Shown one piece after another: positions 37,227-46,200 of a stretch of 64,000 bases of DNA (position 1 is its first letter; the number at the start of each line of letters is the position of its first letter). The notes under the pieces were generated by a model, which saw only the letters and a list, made by a program, of their open reading frames with translations, was not told the origin of the DNA and searched no databases. Position numbers and translations under genes: made by a program. The DNA is from Paracoccus aurantiacus. Its GTDB lineage: Bacteria; Pseudomonadota; Alphaproteobacteria; Rhodobacterales; Rhodobacteraceae. Location: positions 1 to 64,000 of the forward strand of contig NZ_VOPL01000001.1 in assembly GCF_007993065.1 (NCBI RefSeq), written 5' to 3'.

Positions 37227-38153
37227 ATGACAATGAATCCGATGCGGCGGCGTTTTATAAGTCTGGCACTTGGGGCCGGGCTTGCACTCGGCCTTGCGGC
37301 GCATCCTGTGCTTGCGCGCGAGATCACGCATTCGATGGGCATGACAGAGGTTCCTGACGCGCCCGAGAAAGTCGTGATCCTGACGAATGAAGGGACCGAG
37401 GCGCTTCTCGCGCTTGGTGTCACCCCGATTGGTGCGGCCAATTCATTCGTTGGCGATCCCTGGTGGCCCCACATCACCGAGGCGATGAAGGATGTAACAC
37501 CGCTCGGCACGGAATCGGCGATCAATCTGGAAATGCTGGCGGCACTTCAGCCCGACCTCATCATCGGAAACAAGATGCGGCACGAGGAGATCTATCCTCA
37601 GCTCTCGGCGATAGCGCCCACGGTTTTGTCGGAACGTCTGCGCGGGGACTGGAAGGAAAACTTTCGCCTCTACGCCGAAACGCTCGGGCTGAGTGAGAAG
37701 GGCGAAGAGGTGATCGCGGCTTATGAGGCGAAGGTCGCGGGACTGCGCGAAAAGCTGGGCGACAAGACGCAGGAAAAGGTGTCGGTCATCCGCTTCACGC
37801 CCGGTCAGATCCGTATCTATCAGCTCGACAGTTTTTCCGGCGTTGTCCTGAAGGAACTGGGCTTTCACCGTCCGCCCAATCAGGATGTCGAGGAATTCGC
37901 CATCCGCACCGGAAAGGAAAGCATCCCGGACATGGACGGCGACCGGATCTTCTATTTCACCTATGACACCGGCAATGGCGACGGGGTCGCGCTGAAAGAC
38001 GAGGCGCTTTCCGATCCGCTTTGGCAGTCGTTGTCAGCGGTGAAGGCGGGCCGTGTCCACGAGGTCGATGACGGCATCTGGAACACCGCCGGCGGCGTCA
38101 TCGCGGCAGGGCTTATGCTGGACGATATCGCGCGCATCTACGGCGTCGAATAA
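37227..38153 (+). CDS. Iron-siderophore ABC transporter, periplasmic binding protein
   Basis: A 308-residue FecB/FhuD-type binding protein. The signal peptide MTMNPMRRRFISLALGAGLA ends near HPVLAREITH, and the twin-arginine-like MRRRF is noticeable though no strict Tat motif follows. The mature part has the family layout: VPDAPEKVVILTNEGTEALL, then NLEMLAALQPDLIIGNK. The ATG at 37227 follows AAGGGG by six bases; upstream in-frame ATGs are rejected. The ligand (siderophore, heme or cobalamin) cannot be told. Confidence 0.88.
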   Translation: MTMNPMRRRFISLALGAGLALGLAAHPVLAREITHSMGMTEVPDAPEKVVILTNEGTEALLALGVTPIGAANSFVGDPWWPHITEAMKDVTPLGTESAINLEMLAALQPDLIIGNKMRHEEIYPQLSAIAPTVLSERLRGDWKENFRLYAETLGLSEKGEEVIAAYEAKVAGLREKLGDKTQEKVSVIRFTPGQIRIYQLDSFSGVVLKELGFHRPPNQDVEEFAIRTGKESIPDMDGDRIFYFTYDTGNGDGVALKDEALSDPLWQSLSAVKAGRVHEVDDGIWNTAGGVIAAGLMLDDIARIYGVE

Positions 38154-38288
38154 CTTCGCGTCCTCGGCCTGCCGCTGTGGCGCTGGCTGCGGCGCCGTCC
38201 TGGCCCTTGCGGTCGGCGCATTTGCGTGATGCATTTGATGGAAGGGCGCTTTTGCGCCGGCCAGCGGCTGCGGGTCACGGCGCAGACT

Positions 38289-38307
38289 TTGCCCCAGCAC
38301 GGGGCAA
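38289..38307 (+). promoter_or_regulatory. Hairpin between the binding-protein gene and the FGGY kinase
   Basis: TTGCCCC (38289-38295) pairs perfectly with GGGGCAA (38301-38307) around AGCAC. No U-run follows. It may mark the mRNA 3' end of the preceding gene. Confidence 0.35.
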
Positions 38308-38350
38308 GTCGCGCCGGTTTCCGCATCGGGCGTGATACGAAAGGGTGGGC

Positions 38351-39814
38351 ATGGGCGGCGAGGTCATCATCGGCATTGATGTCGGGACCACGTCCGTCAA
38401 GGCAGCGGCGATCGGCCTCGACGGCCGCGTTCATGATGAATTTTCCGCCACTTACCCAACGCGCCGAAGCGGCCAGAACTATGTCGAGCAGGACCCTCGC
38501 GACTGGACACGTCTAGTCGAGCAGGCGCTTTCGCAATTCGCGGGCCATCAGGCGCTTGCCATCGGGCTGTGCAGTCAGGTCAACACGCATGTCTTTGTCG
38601 ATGAACGCGGCGAGGCCTTGCTGCCAGCGATCCTGTGGCAGGACGGGCGGGCTGGCGCGGTCGCGGCGAAACTGGATATGCGCGTGCCGGAACGGCAGAA
38701 GACCGAATGGTGGGGCGCGCCGACCCCGGTTCACGCCAGTCACGCGATCGCGCGAATGGAATGGGTGGCGCAGCACCGCCCCGAGATATGGGCGCGAACG
38801 CGCTATGTCCTGCTACCGAAAGACTATTGCATCTGGCACCTTACGGGTGAGGTTTCCAGCGATCCGATATCCAATATCGGACTTGTTGGTGCTGATCTTG
38901 ATTACATCGGCGGGGTGCTGGCGCTGGTGCCCGGTGCGGCCGAACGGGTCGCGCCGCTGGTCGGTCTGACCGAGATCGCGGGCAGATTTCGCGAGGGTCC
39001 TTTCGCGGGCTGTCCGCTTGTGACCGGGACGATGGATGCCTGGGCCGGGCTGATCGGCGCGGGCGCGGTCGGCGAGGGGGCGGCGGCCTATCTCAGCGGG
39101 ACGAGCGAAAATCTGGGAATTACCTCGCGCCGGGTCGCGCCCGTGACGGGCAGTATCGTCTTTCCCGAATATCGCGGCCTGCGGGTCCATGCTGCGCCGA
39201 CCCAGTCCGGGGGCGATGCGAAGCGATGGTTTGCCGAGATGTCCGGCATTTCGATGGACGAAATGAGCGCGCTTGTCGCGGCGTCGCCAAGGCGCTCAGC
39301 GACACCGCTTTTCATGCCGCAACTGGAAGGCGAGCGCGCACCGGTCTGGGATGCGGACCTGCGGGCGGCCTTTCTGGGCGTTTCGCGCCAGACGGCATTG
39401 CCCGACTTTGCCCGCGCGGTCTATGAGGGGGTCGCACTGTCGGCGCGCCACGCGCTGGGGCTGTTGCAGGCCTCGATAGGGTCGCCAGTCGCGATGATGA
39501 CATGCGGCGGCGGCGGCTTTCGCTCTGCGTCGTGGACGCAGATCCGCGCCGATGTGCTGGGTATCCCATTGCGAACGCTGACCGCGAAAGAGCCGGGGGT
39601 GCTGGGCGCGGCAATCCTCGCCGGAATTGGCGCGGGCCTTTTCGCCGGTTTTGCCGAGGCACATGATGCAATGACGCGGACAGACCGGGTTTACGAGCCT
39701 GATGCGTCGATGCGCGAACTCTATGACGATCTTTTCGGAATTTATACCGAAGCAATCGTGGCCAATGCCCTGCTTGGAAAGCGGTTGTCCGGGCTGGGCC
39801 AGCTGCCCGGCTAA
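38351..39814 (+). CDS. FGGY-family carbohydrate kinase, xylulokinase-like
   Basis: It would phosphorylate a sugar or polyol with ATP. The 487-residue protein has the N-terminal phosphate loop IIGIDVGTTSVKAAAIGLDG, the EQDPRDW motif, the GTMDAWAGLIGAGAV segment and the ATPase-fold end TCGGGGFRSASWTQIRADVL. The ATG at 38351 follows AAGGG; a GTG at 38345 is less likely. It converges with the tartrate genes, ending 17 bases from the dehydrogenase stop. The substrate is not recognised; whether it takes part in tartrate use is unknown. Confidence 0.85.
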   Translation: MGGEVIIGIDVGTTSVKAAAIGLDGRVHDEFSATYPTRRSGQNYVEQDPRDWTRLVEQALSQFAGHQALAIGLCSQVNTHVFVDERGEALLPAILWQDGRAGAVAAKLDMRVPERQKTEWWGAPTPVHASHAIARMEWVAQHRPEIWARTRYVLLPKDYCIWHLTGEVSSDPISNIGLVGADLDYIGGVLALVPGAAERVAPLVGLTEIAGRFREGPFAGCPLVTGTMDAWAGLIGAGAVGEGAAAYLSGTSENLGITSRRVAPVTGSIVFPEYRGLRVHAAPTQSGGDAKRWFAEMSGISMDEMSALVAASPRRSATPLFMPQLEGERAPVWDADLRAAFLGVSRQTALPDFARAVYEGVALSARHALGLLQASIGSPVAMMTCGGGGFRSASWTQIRADVLGIPLRTLTAKEPGVLGAAILAGIGAGLFAGFAEAHDAMTRTDRVYEPDASMRELYDDLFGIYTEAIVANALLGKRLSGLGQLPG

Positions 39815-39830
39815 TCGCCCTCGCCCGGCG

Positions 39831-40904
39831 TCAGATATTCTCGCCCCGGATCGCTTCCACGACCGCGTCGGTCACTTGCTGCGTTGTGGCGTTGCCGCCG
39901 ACATCCGGGGTCAGGATACCATCGGCGCAGACCTTTTCGACAGCGCGCATCAGACGCTTGGCAGCATCCGCCTCGCCCAGATGATCCAGCATTTGGGCGG
40001 CGGTCCAGAAGGTCGCGACGGGGTTCGCGATGCCCTTGCCGGTGATGTCGAAGGCCGAGCCGTGGATAGGCTCGAACATGGACGGAAAGCGCTTTTCGGG
40101 GTCGATATTGCCGGTCGGCGCGACGCCAAGACTGCCCGCCAGCGCACCGGCAAGGTCAGATAGGATATCTGCGTGCAGATTGGTCGCCACGATGGTGTCC
40201 AGACTTTTGGGGTTTTTGACCATGCGAACTGTCATCGCATCGACCAGCATCTTGTCCCAGGTCACATCGGGAAATTCCCTTGATACCTCTGCCGCGATCT
40301 CGTCCCACATCACCATGCCGTGTCGCTGCGCGTTGGATTTCGTGACCACGGTCAGCAGTTTCCGGGGGCGTGACTGCGCCAGCCCGAAGGCATAGCGCAT
40401 GATCCGCGTCACGCCGGCGCGGGTGAAGATCGCGACCTCGGTGCCGACCTCTTCGGGAAGGCCCTTATGCGCGCGGCCACCGTGACCGGAATATTCCCCT
40501 TCCGAGTTCTCGCGCACGATCACCCAGTCCAGATCCCCCGGCCCAACCCCGGCCAGAGGCGAGGTGATGCCCGGCAGTATTTTTGTCGGCCGCACATTCG
40601 CGTATTGATCGAAGCCCTGACAGATCGGCAGTCGCAACCCCCAGAGCGTGACGTGATCGGGGACATCGGGTGCGCCGACCGCACCGAAGAAGATGGCATC
40701 GAAGACCTTCAACTGTTCCGGCCCGTCCTCGGGCATCAGCGCGCCGGTCTTCTTGTAGCGCGCGGAACTCCAGTCGAATTCGGTCACGTCGAAGGCGAAG
40801 CCTCCATCCCGCCGGGCAAGGGCTTCCAGTGCCTGCAGGCCGGCGGCAATGACCTCGGGGCCGATACCGTCAGCGGGAATGGCGGCGATCTTGTAGGTGT
40901 TCAT
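39831..40904 (-). CDS. ttuC: Tartrate dehydrogenase
   Basis: A 357-residue NAD-dependent beta-decarboxylating dehydrogenase. It begins MNTYKIAAIPADGIGPEVIA and has KKTGALMPEDGPEQLKVFDA, GAVGAPDVPDHVTLWGLRLP and QGFDQYANVRPTKILPG, close to what I know of Pseudomonas and Agrobacterium tartrate dehydrogenase. It acts on tartrate or malate, with Mn2+ and K+ in known members. AGGAG precedes the ATG. It is the last gene of a minus-strand operon with the transporter. Confidence 0.85.
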   Translation of the reverse strand: MNTYKIAAIPADGIGPEVIAAGLQALEALARRDGGFAFDVTEFDWSSARYKKTGALMPEDGPEQLKVFDAIFFGAVGAPDVPDHVTLWGLRLPICQGFDQYANVRPTKILPGITSPLAGVGPGDLDWVIVRENSEGEYSGHGGRAHKGLPEEVGTEVAIFTRAGVTRIMRYAFGLAQSRPRKLLTVVTKSNAQRHGMVMWDEIAAEVSREFPDVTWDKMLVDAMTVRMVKNPKSLDTIVATNLHADILSDLAGALAGSLGVAPTGNIDPEKRFPSMFEPIHGSAFDITGKGIANPVATFWTAAQMLDHLGEADAAKRLMRAVEKVCADGILTPDVGGNATTQQVTDAVVEAIRGENI

Positions 40905-40934
40905 GAGAAACTCCTGAAACGGGATATGTGAAAA

Positions 40935-42005
40935 TCAGCCGAGCGCGTCGGCTATCGCCTTGCCGCAATCTTCGGTGTTGGCGGTGCCGCCCAGATCGCG
41001 GGTGCGCAATGCCGGTTCGGCAAGCACGCGTTCAATCGCCGCCATGATGCCGCTGGCGGCTTCGGCGTGTCCAAGATGGTCCAGCATCATCGCCCCCGCC
41101 CAGATCTGGCCGACAGGGTTCGCGATACCTTGCCCCGCAATGTCGGGGGCAGAGCCATGGACAGGTTCGAACAGCGACGGAAAGGCGCGTTCCGGGTTGA
41201 TATTACCCGATGGCGCGATGCCGATGGTTCCCGTGCAGGCAGGGCCAAGATCGGACAGGATGTCGCCGAACAGGTTCGACGCCACGACCACGTCGAAGCG
41301 ATCAGGGTGCAGAACGAAAAGCGCCGTCAGGATGTCGATGTGATACTTGTCGACGGCGATGTCGGGATAGGATTTCGCCATCTCGATCACGCGCTCGTCC
41401 CAATAGGGCATCGTGATGGAGATGCCGTTCGATTTGGTGGCCGAGGTCAGCTTGCCGCTGCGCTTGGCCGCCAGATCGAAAGCGTAACGCAGGATGCGGT
41501 CGATGCCGGTGCGGGTCATCACCGTGTCCTGAATGACCACCTCCCGGTCCGTGCCGGGAAACATCCGCCCCCCCACCGAGGAATATTCACCTTCGGTGTT
41601 CTCGCGCACGATCATCATGTCGATGTCACCGGGCCCGCGACCGGCCAGAGGCGATTTGACGCCCGGCATCAGTCTTGCGGGGCGCAGGCTGACATATTGG
41701 TCGAACTCGCGCCGGAACTGGATCAGCGACCCCCAGAGCGAGATGTGATCCGGGACGGATTCCGGCCAGCCGACCGCGCCGAAGAACAGCGCGTCATGAC
41801 CGCCGACCTGATCCTTCCAGTCGTCGGGCATCATCTGGCCGTGGCGCCCGTAATAGTCGCAGGAGGCGAAGTCGAAATCGTCGAACCGGAAATTCAGCCC
41901 ATATTTTCCGGCGGCGGCTTCCAGCACCCGGATGCCTTCCGGCACGACTTCCTTGCCGATGCCGTCACCGGGAATGACGGCGATGTTCATGCGGTTGTCA
42001 GACAT
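40935..42005 (-). CDS. Second tartrate/D-malate dehydrogenase paralogue
   Basis: A 356-residue relative of the enzyme downstream. It shares IAVIPGDGIGKEVVPEGIRV at the start and the NAD-site block RENTEGEYSSVGGRMF, but differs in the substrate region (GHDALFFGAVGWPESVPDHI). It may take another tartrate stereoisomer or D-malate. AGAGGAG precedes the ATG. It lies 63 bases after the permease gene and 30 bases before its paralogue. Confidence 0.8.
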   Translation of the reverse strand: MSDNRMNIAVIPGDGIGKEVVPEGIRVLEAAAGKYGLNFRFDDFDFASCDYYGRHGQMMPDDWKDQVGGHDALFFGAVGWPESVPDHISLWGSLIQFRREFDQYVSLRPARLMPGVKSPLAGRGPGDIDMMIVRENTEGEYSSVGGRMFPGTDREVVIQDTVMTRTGIDRILRYAFDLAAKRSGKLTSATKSNGISITMPYWDERVIEMAKSYPDIAVDKYHIDILTALFVLHPDRFDVVVASNLFGDILSDLGPACTGTIGIAPSGNINPERAFPSLFEPVHGSAPDIAGQGIANPVGQIWAGAMMLDHLGHAEAASGIMAAIERVLAEPALRTRDLGGTANTEDCGKAIADALG

Positions 42006-42068
42006 GGGACTCCTCTTTCCTGCGGCCGGGACGCGGCAGCGTTCATGTGGTGGGGCGGGGGCCGGCGG

Positions 42069-44090
42069 CTAGAACAGCAGGCCGTCCGGCATCCGCAAAA
42101 GCAGACCCTTCGCCATGAGCAGCCAGAACAGCGCCACAATCGCAATCGCGATCACAATACGGCGAAGCCAGACTGCATTGGGCTGCGGTTCGTGTTCGGC
42201 GATGAACATGATGACCAGAAACGCGATCAGGCTGCTGGCCCCGAAGCCAAGCACCGGGATCGCAAATACCCAGGCGGCAAAAGCCACGCCAAGCGCGATA
42301 CGTTTGCGCGACGCCTCTGCGGGTTCGGGCGCGGGTGCGCGAACACCGCGGCCGGTCAGCGCAAGGCCGATCATGACCAGCGAAAAGCCGATCAGCAGGA
42401 TGGAGATCGCGCGCGGAAAGACGGCGCCCATCGCGCTCATATCCGCGGTATCCATCAGGGCAATCGCGCCGATCACCACGAATATGGCCGCACAGATCAT
42501 CGCGCCGGTGTCGCGGGTGGATGCCTGGGGCGCCCCGGTCGCGGCAGGGGCGGTCGGGTGGGCCTCTGCCTCGGTCGCGATCTCTGTCAGCGGTTCGCTG
42601 TTGCGCCGGCGTGCGCGCCATTCGGCGTAGAACGGGTAACACAGCGTCAGGGCTGCAGCGGCAATGATCGCAATGCTGATCGGCCGGCCGAAATACATTC
42701 CCGCCAGATTGCCGGTCGAACTGCCGATCAGCCAGCTTTGCACGAAGCCCTGTTCCGCGATCTGACCCAGAACGAGGCCCAGCACGATAGGCGATGGCTG
42801 GAAGCCGTAGCGGTTCAATATCCAGCCAATGACGCCCAGAACGAACATCACCTGCACGTCATGCACGTTGGAATGGATCGCGAATGAGCCGACGACCGTC
42901 AGGAATGCGATGGTCGGCACCAGCAGCGATTTCGGAAACGAGATGATCGACCTGTAGGCATAGCGCCCGATCAGAAGCCCCGCCGGCAACATCAGCACGG
43001 TCGCGATCAGCAGCCCATAGATGAAGGTATAGACGGTATCGGCCTCGGCGTTGAAAAGCTGCGGCCCGATCTTGATGCCCTGCACAAGCAGCGCGCCAAG
43101 GATGATCGCGTCGGGCGGCGTGCCGGGGATACCCAGCACCAGCGTCGGGATGAAGCCGCCGCCGACCGTGGCGTTGTTTGCCGCCTCGGTCGCGATCACG
43201 CCATCGGGTTCGCCCTTTCCGAAATTGGCCGAGCGAGGAGAGGCGCGGCGTGCCTCGGTATAGCTGACCAGCCCGGCGATGGAGCCGCCCGCCCCGGGCA
43301 GGATGCCCACGACCGTGCCGATCACGGATGACCGGACGACGTTGAACTTGGACTTCCAGGCGATTGCCGCAGCCTCGGCCAGCCGATAGCCCTTGTCGTC
43401 AGCCTCGACCTTCAGATGCGCGGCCTTGGTCGCCACCAGATCGAGTATTACCGGGATGCAGTAAAGACCGATCAGCGCCGACACCACGTCGATGCCGCCC
43501 AGAAATGACGGCAGACCGCCGGTCAGGCGCACATCGCCGCCGACCACCGCCACGCCGACCATCGACAGAAGCAACCCGATACAGGCCCCGATCAGCCCTT
43601 TCAGCGTATTGCCGACCGACAGTGCCGCAATCAGCGTAAGTCCGAAGATTGCCAGCCAGAAATATTCCGGCGGCCCGAATGCCAGTGCCACCTTTGCCAG
43701 CGGCGGGGCCAGAAACAGAAGCGCCAGCGCCCCCACGATCCCGCCCGAGACAGAGGCGAAGGTGGCCAGCGTTACTGCCAGCCCGCCATCGCCCCGGCGT
43801 GCCATCGGGTAGCCGTCGAAGGTTGTCGCGATCGACGAAGGTGTGCCGGGCGTGTTCACAAGGATCGCAGCGAAGGCACCCCCGTAAATCGCGCCCGTGT
43901 AAATCGCGCCAAGCGCGATGAGGCCCGAAGCGGGCTCCATCGCGAAGGTGAATGGAACCAGCACAGCCACCGCCATCGTGGCCGACAGTCCCGGCAGCGC
44001 GCCAATCACCGTCCCCAGCACCACGCCCACAAGCGCGAGAAGCAGGTTCATCGGTGTCAGCGCATGCAGAAAATAGCTGAGCAGTTCCAT
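42069..44090 (-). CDS. Tripartite tricarboxylate transporter permease, TctA-TctB fusion
   Basis: A 673-residue membrane protein joining two subunits. Residues 1 to about 500 are TctA, the large subunit with 10-12 membrane segments: VVLGTVIGALPGLSATMAVA, GAIYGGAFAAILVNTPGTPS and TLVLGIPGTPPDAIILGALL. A Pro/Ala/Glu-rich linker follows (about 500-530). The rest is a TctB-like small subunit with four membrane segments. TctA and TctB are normally separate proteins. The tctC-like gene lies 15 bases upstream. The substrate is probably tartrate or a related C4 dicarboxylate, by context. Confidence 0.9.
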   Translation of the reverse strand: MELLSYFLHALTPMNLLLALVGVVLGTVIGALPGLSATMAVAVLVPFTFAMEPASGLIALGAIYTGAIYGGAFAAILVNTPGTPSSIATTFDGYPMARRGDGGLAVTLATFASVSGGIVGALALLFLAPPLAKVALAFGPPEYFWLAIFGLTLIAALSVGNTLKGLIGACIGLLLSMVGVAVVGGDVRLTGGLPSFLGGIDVVSALIGLYCIPVILDLVATKAAHLKVEADDKGYRLAEAAAIAWKSKFNVVRSSVIGTVVGILPGAGGSIAGLVSYTEARRASPRSANFGKGEPDGVIATEAANNATVGGGFIPTLVLGIPGTPPDAIILGALLVQGIKIGPQLFNAEADTVYTFIYGLLIATVLMLPAGLLIGRYAYRSIISFPKSLLVPTIAFLTVVGSFAIHSNVHDVQVMFVLGVIGWILNRYGFQPSPIVLGLVLGQIAEQGFVQSWLIGSSTGNLAGMYFGRPISIAIIAAAALTLCYPFYAEWRARRRNSEPLTEIATEAEAHPTAPAATGAPQASTRDTGAMICAAIFVVIGAIALMDTADMSAMGAVFPRAISILLIGFSLVMIGLALTGRGVRAPAPEPAEASRKRIALGVAFAAWVFAIPVLGFGASSLIAFLVIMFIAEHEPQPNAVWLRRIVIAIAIVALFWLLMAKGLLLRMPDGLLF

Positions 44091-44105
44091 TCGCTGTCCC
44101 GCTGC

Positions 44106-45068
44106 TTACTGGCCGATGCCAAGCGCCTTGGCGCCCTCGGAATATTCCGCGGTCATCTGGGCCACGAAATCCGGCATCTTGTCATAGGTGATGTCGGTCA
44201 GAACGAAGCCGCCATCCTCCATCTTCTTGACGAAATCCGGGTCGGCGTTGATCTCTGCCACAATGTCGGAAATCCGCTGGCGAAGATCTTCGGGCGTCGA
44301 GGCAGGAACGGCCACGCCGCGATAGGCACCGCCGACGATGTCGAAGCCGAGTTCCTTGAAGGTCGGCACATCCGGGAAGGCCGGCATGCGTTCGTCCGAG
44401 GCAACTGCGAGCATGCGGAGCGCGTCACCCTGCGCCATGGCCGAGGTCGCATAGTTGAAGCCTGCCGTGGTCTGCTTGCCCAGAACCGCCGTCACCGACG
44501 GCCCGGTGCCCGAGAACGGAACATAGGTCGTGGTCACGCCCGCCGCACTGTCGAATTCAAGCTGCCCGAGATTGTTCGCCGATTTGGAGCCAGAGCCCGC
44601 AAACGTGACCATGCCGGGATTCGCCTTGGCATAGTCGATCAGCTGCTGAAGCGTTTCGAATTCGCTGTCGGCGGTCACGAAAATCGCATTGGGCGTATAG
44701 TGGAAATAGTGAACCGGCGTCAGATCCTCGGTCTTGTAGCCGGCATCGCCCTCCAGCGGTTGCAGGATGGTGTGGGGCAGGTTGATGCCCATGATCGTAT
44801 AGCCGTCGCCCGCAATGTCGTTCAGTTGCGACCACGCCTGCGCACCGCCCGCGCCGGGCTGATACTGAATGATGACATCCTGGCCGGTATGCTCGTTCCA
44901 TTCGGCCTGCTGAAACCGTGCCGAGATGTCGGATTCGCCCCCGGCATCGAAGGGGATGATATAGGTCATCGCCTTGGTCGGAAACGACGCCGCATCCTGT
45001 GCGAAAGCTGGTATTGCGGCGCTCAGCGCGATGGCGGCGCTGACGAGAATTGTCTTGCGTAATGTCAT
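44106..45068 (-). CDS. Tripartite tricarboxylate transporter, substrate-binding protein (TctC)
   Basis: A 320-residue periplasmic binding protein of the Bug/TctC type. A signal peptide (MTLRKTILVSAAIALSAAIP, then AFAQD, cleavage near residue 23) is followed by the family start FPTKAMTYIIPFDAGGESDI and GTGPSVTAVLGKQTTAGFNY. GGGAGGACGAC precedes the ATG at 45068; an upstream open frame to 45233 is rejected. It is the first gene of the tartrate operon and is divergent from a LysR gene. Confidence 0.92.
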   Translation of the reverse strand: MTLRKTILVSAAIALSAAIPAFAQDAASFPTKAMTYIIPFDAGGESDISARFQQAEWNEHTGQDVIIQYQPGAGGAQAWSQLNDIAGDGYTIMGINLPHTILQPLEGDAGYKTEDLTPVHYFHYTPNAIFVTADSEFETLQQLIDYAKANPGMVTFAGSGSKSANNLGQLEFDSAAGVTTTYVPFSGTGPSVTAVLGKQTTAGFNYATSAMAQGDALRMLAVASDERMPAFPDVPTFKELGFDIVGGAYRGVAVPASTPEDLRQRISDIVAEINADPDFVKKMEDGGFVLTDITYDKMPDFVAQMTAEYSEGAKALGIGQ

Positions 45069-45241
45069 GTCGTCCTCCCTGTGTTTTGCCCAACGGGGCG
45101 GGCCCGGTCGTGTTTGCCTTGGTCGGGGATGCGCCGTTCCCGCAGCGCGTCCGTCCGTGCCCATGCAACCCGGCGTCTCCCCCGGCCGGTCGCCCCGCCG
45201 CATGGCAGGACAGGTGAAGCTTAACTGCTGCAATCCGCGCT

Positions 45242-45266
45242 ATGAATTTCCGAATATTCACTTCAT
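45242..45266 (+). promoter_or_regulatory. Possible LysR site between tctC and its divergent regulator
   Basis: ATGAA (45242-45246) and TTCAT (45262-45266) flank an AT-rich centre that contains the palindrome GAATATTC (45252-45259). The region lies between divergent tctC and lysR, the usual place for a LysR-type operator. The motif match is weak. Confidence 0.35.
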
Positions 45267-45296
45267 TATTGAATTCAAGGAACGAGTGGGGCGCGG

Positions 45297-46196
45297 ATGA
45301 GCAGCCAGTCGGACATGGAATTCTTCGCCGTCGTCGCGCAGCGCAACAGTCTTGCCGAAGCGGCGCTGGAACTCGGGCTAACGGCATCTGCCGTAAGCCG
45401 CAGGCTGGCGCGGATCGAGGACCGTCTGGGCGTGCGTCTGATAAACCGGACCACGCGACGGCTGCGCCTGACCGGCGAAGGCGATGCCTATCTGAGCTCG
45501 TCTCTCGACATCATCGAGCGTATTGCGACCGTGGAGGAGGCGATGACCTCGTCGCGCGGCGATCCGCAGGGGCTGATGCGGATCAACGCGACTTTTCAGT
45601 TCGGGCGCGAACATGTGGCGCCAGCCATATCCGCTTTTTCGGCGCTCTATCCCAATGTGCAGGTTCAACTCGTTCTGACCGACGCGCCTCTCAATATCGT
45701 CGATGAGGGGATCGACCTGCAGATCCGTTTTGGCGAGCCGACGGCCACCAGTCAGGTGATGGGGCTGATCCTGCGCAACCGGCGTGTGCTGATTGCGGCA
45801 CCGGATTACCTGCGCCGCCACGGGCGGCCTAAGCGGCTCGCCGATCTCGCGCAGCATGACTGTATCGTGCTGCGTCAGGAGCATTCAGCCTATGACGTCT
45901 GGCGTTTCGGGAACGAGGAAAATGTGCGCGTCGCGGGTCGGCTGTCCAGCAATGACGGCGAAATCGCCGTGCAGTGGGTTTTGGACGGACACGGAATCAT
46001 GCTCCGCTCGGAATGGGACATTGCGCGACATGTCCGCGCCGGTAAGCTGGAAGTCGTGCTGCCGCGCCATTTCATGCGCGCCGATGTCATGGCCGTCTAT
46101 CCAGAGCGGCTGAACCTGTCGGCCAAGGTGCGCATCTTCATCGACCTGCTGCGGGAACGGCTGCGCGACGCCACCGCGAGCCTGCAATTGCCGTGA
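45297..46196 (+). CDS. LysR-family regulator, probably of the tartrate operon
   Basis: A 299-residue LysR-type regulator. The N-terminal helix-turn-helix reads FFAVVAQRNSLAEAALELGL, then TASAVSRRLARIEDRLGVRL, followed by the effector domain. It is divergent from tctC, which suggests control of the transporter and dehydrogenases with tartrate or a product as effector. It converges with a second LysR gene, with only four bases between the stops. Confidence 0.88.
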   Translation: MSSQSDMEFFAVVAQRNSLAEAALELGLTASAVSRRLARIEDRLGVRLINRTTRRLRLTGEGDAYLSSSLDIIERIATVEEAMTSSRGDPQGLMRINATFQFGREHVAPAISAFSALYPNVQVQLVLTDAPLNIVDEGIDLQIRFGEPTATSQVMGLILRNRRVLIAAPDYLRRHGRPKRLADLAQHDCIVLRQEHSAYDVWRFGNEENVRVAGRLSSNDGEIAVQWVLDGHGIMLRSEWDIARHVRAGKLEVVLPRHFMRADVMAVYPERLNLSAKVRIFIDLLRERLRDATASLQLP

Positions 46197-46200
46197 CCCA

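Noticed and set aside
41067..42887. A 606-codon plus-strand open frame across the tartrate genes
   Set aside because: It is antisense to clear dehydrogenase and TctA sequence, and its Arg/His/Asp-rich product is a typical high-GC shadow.
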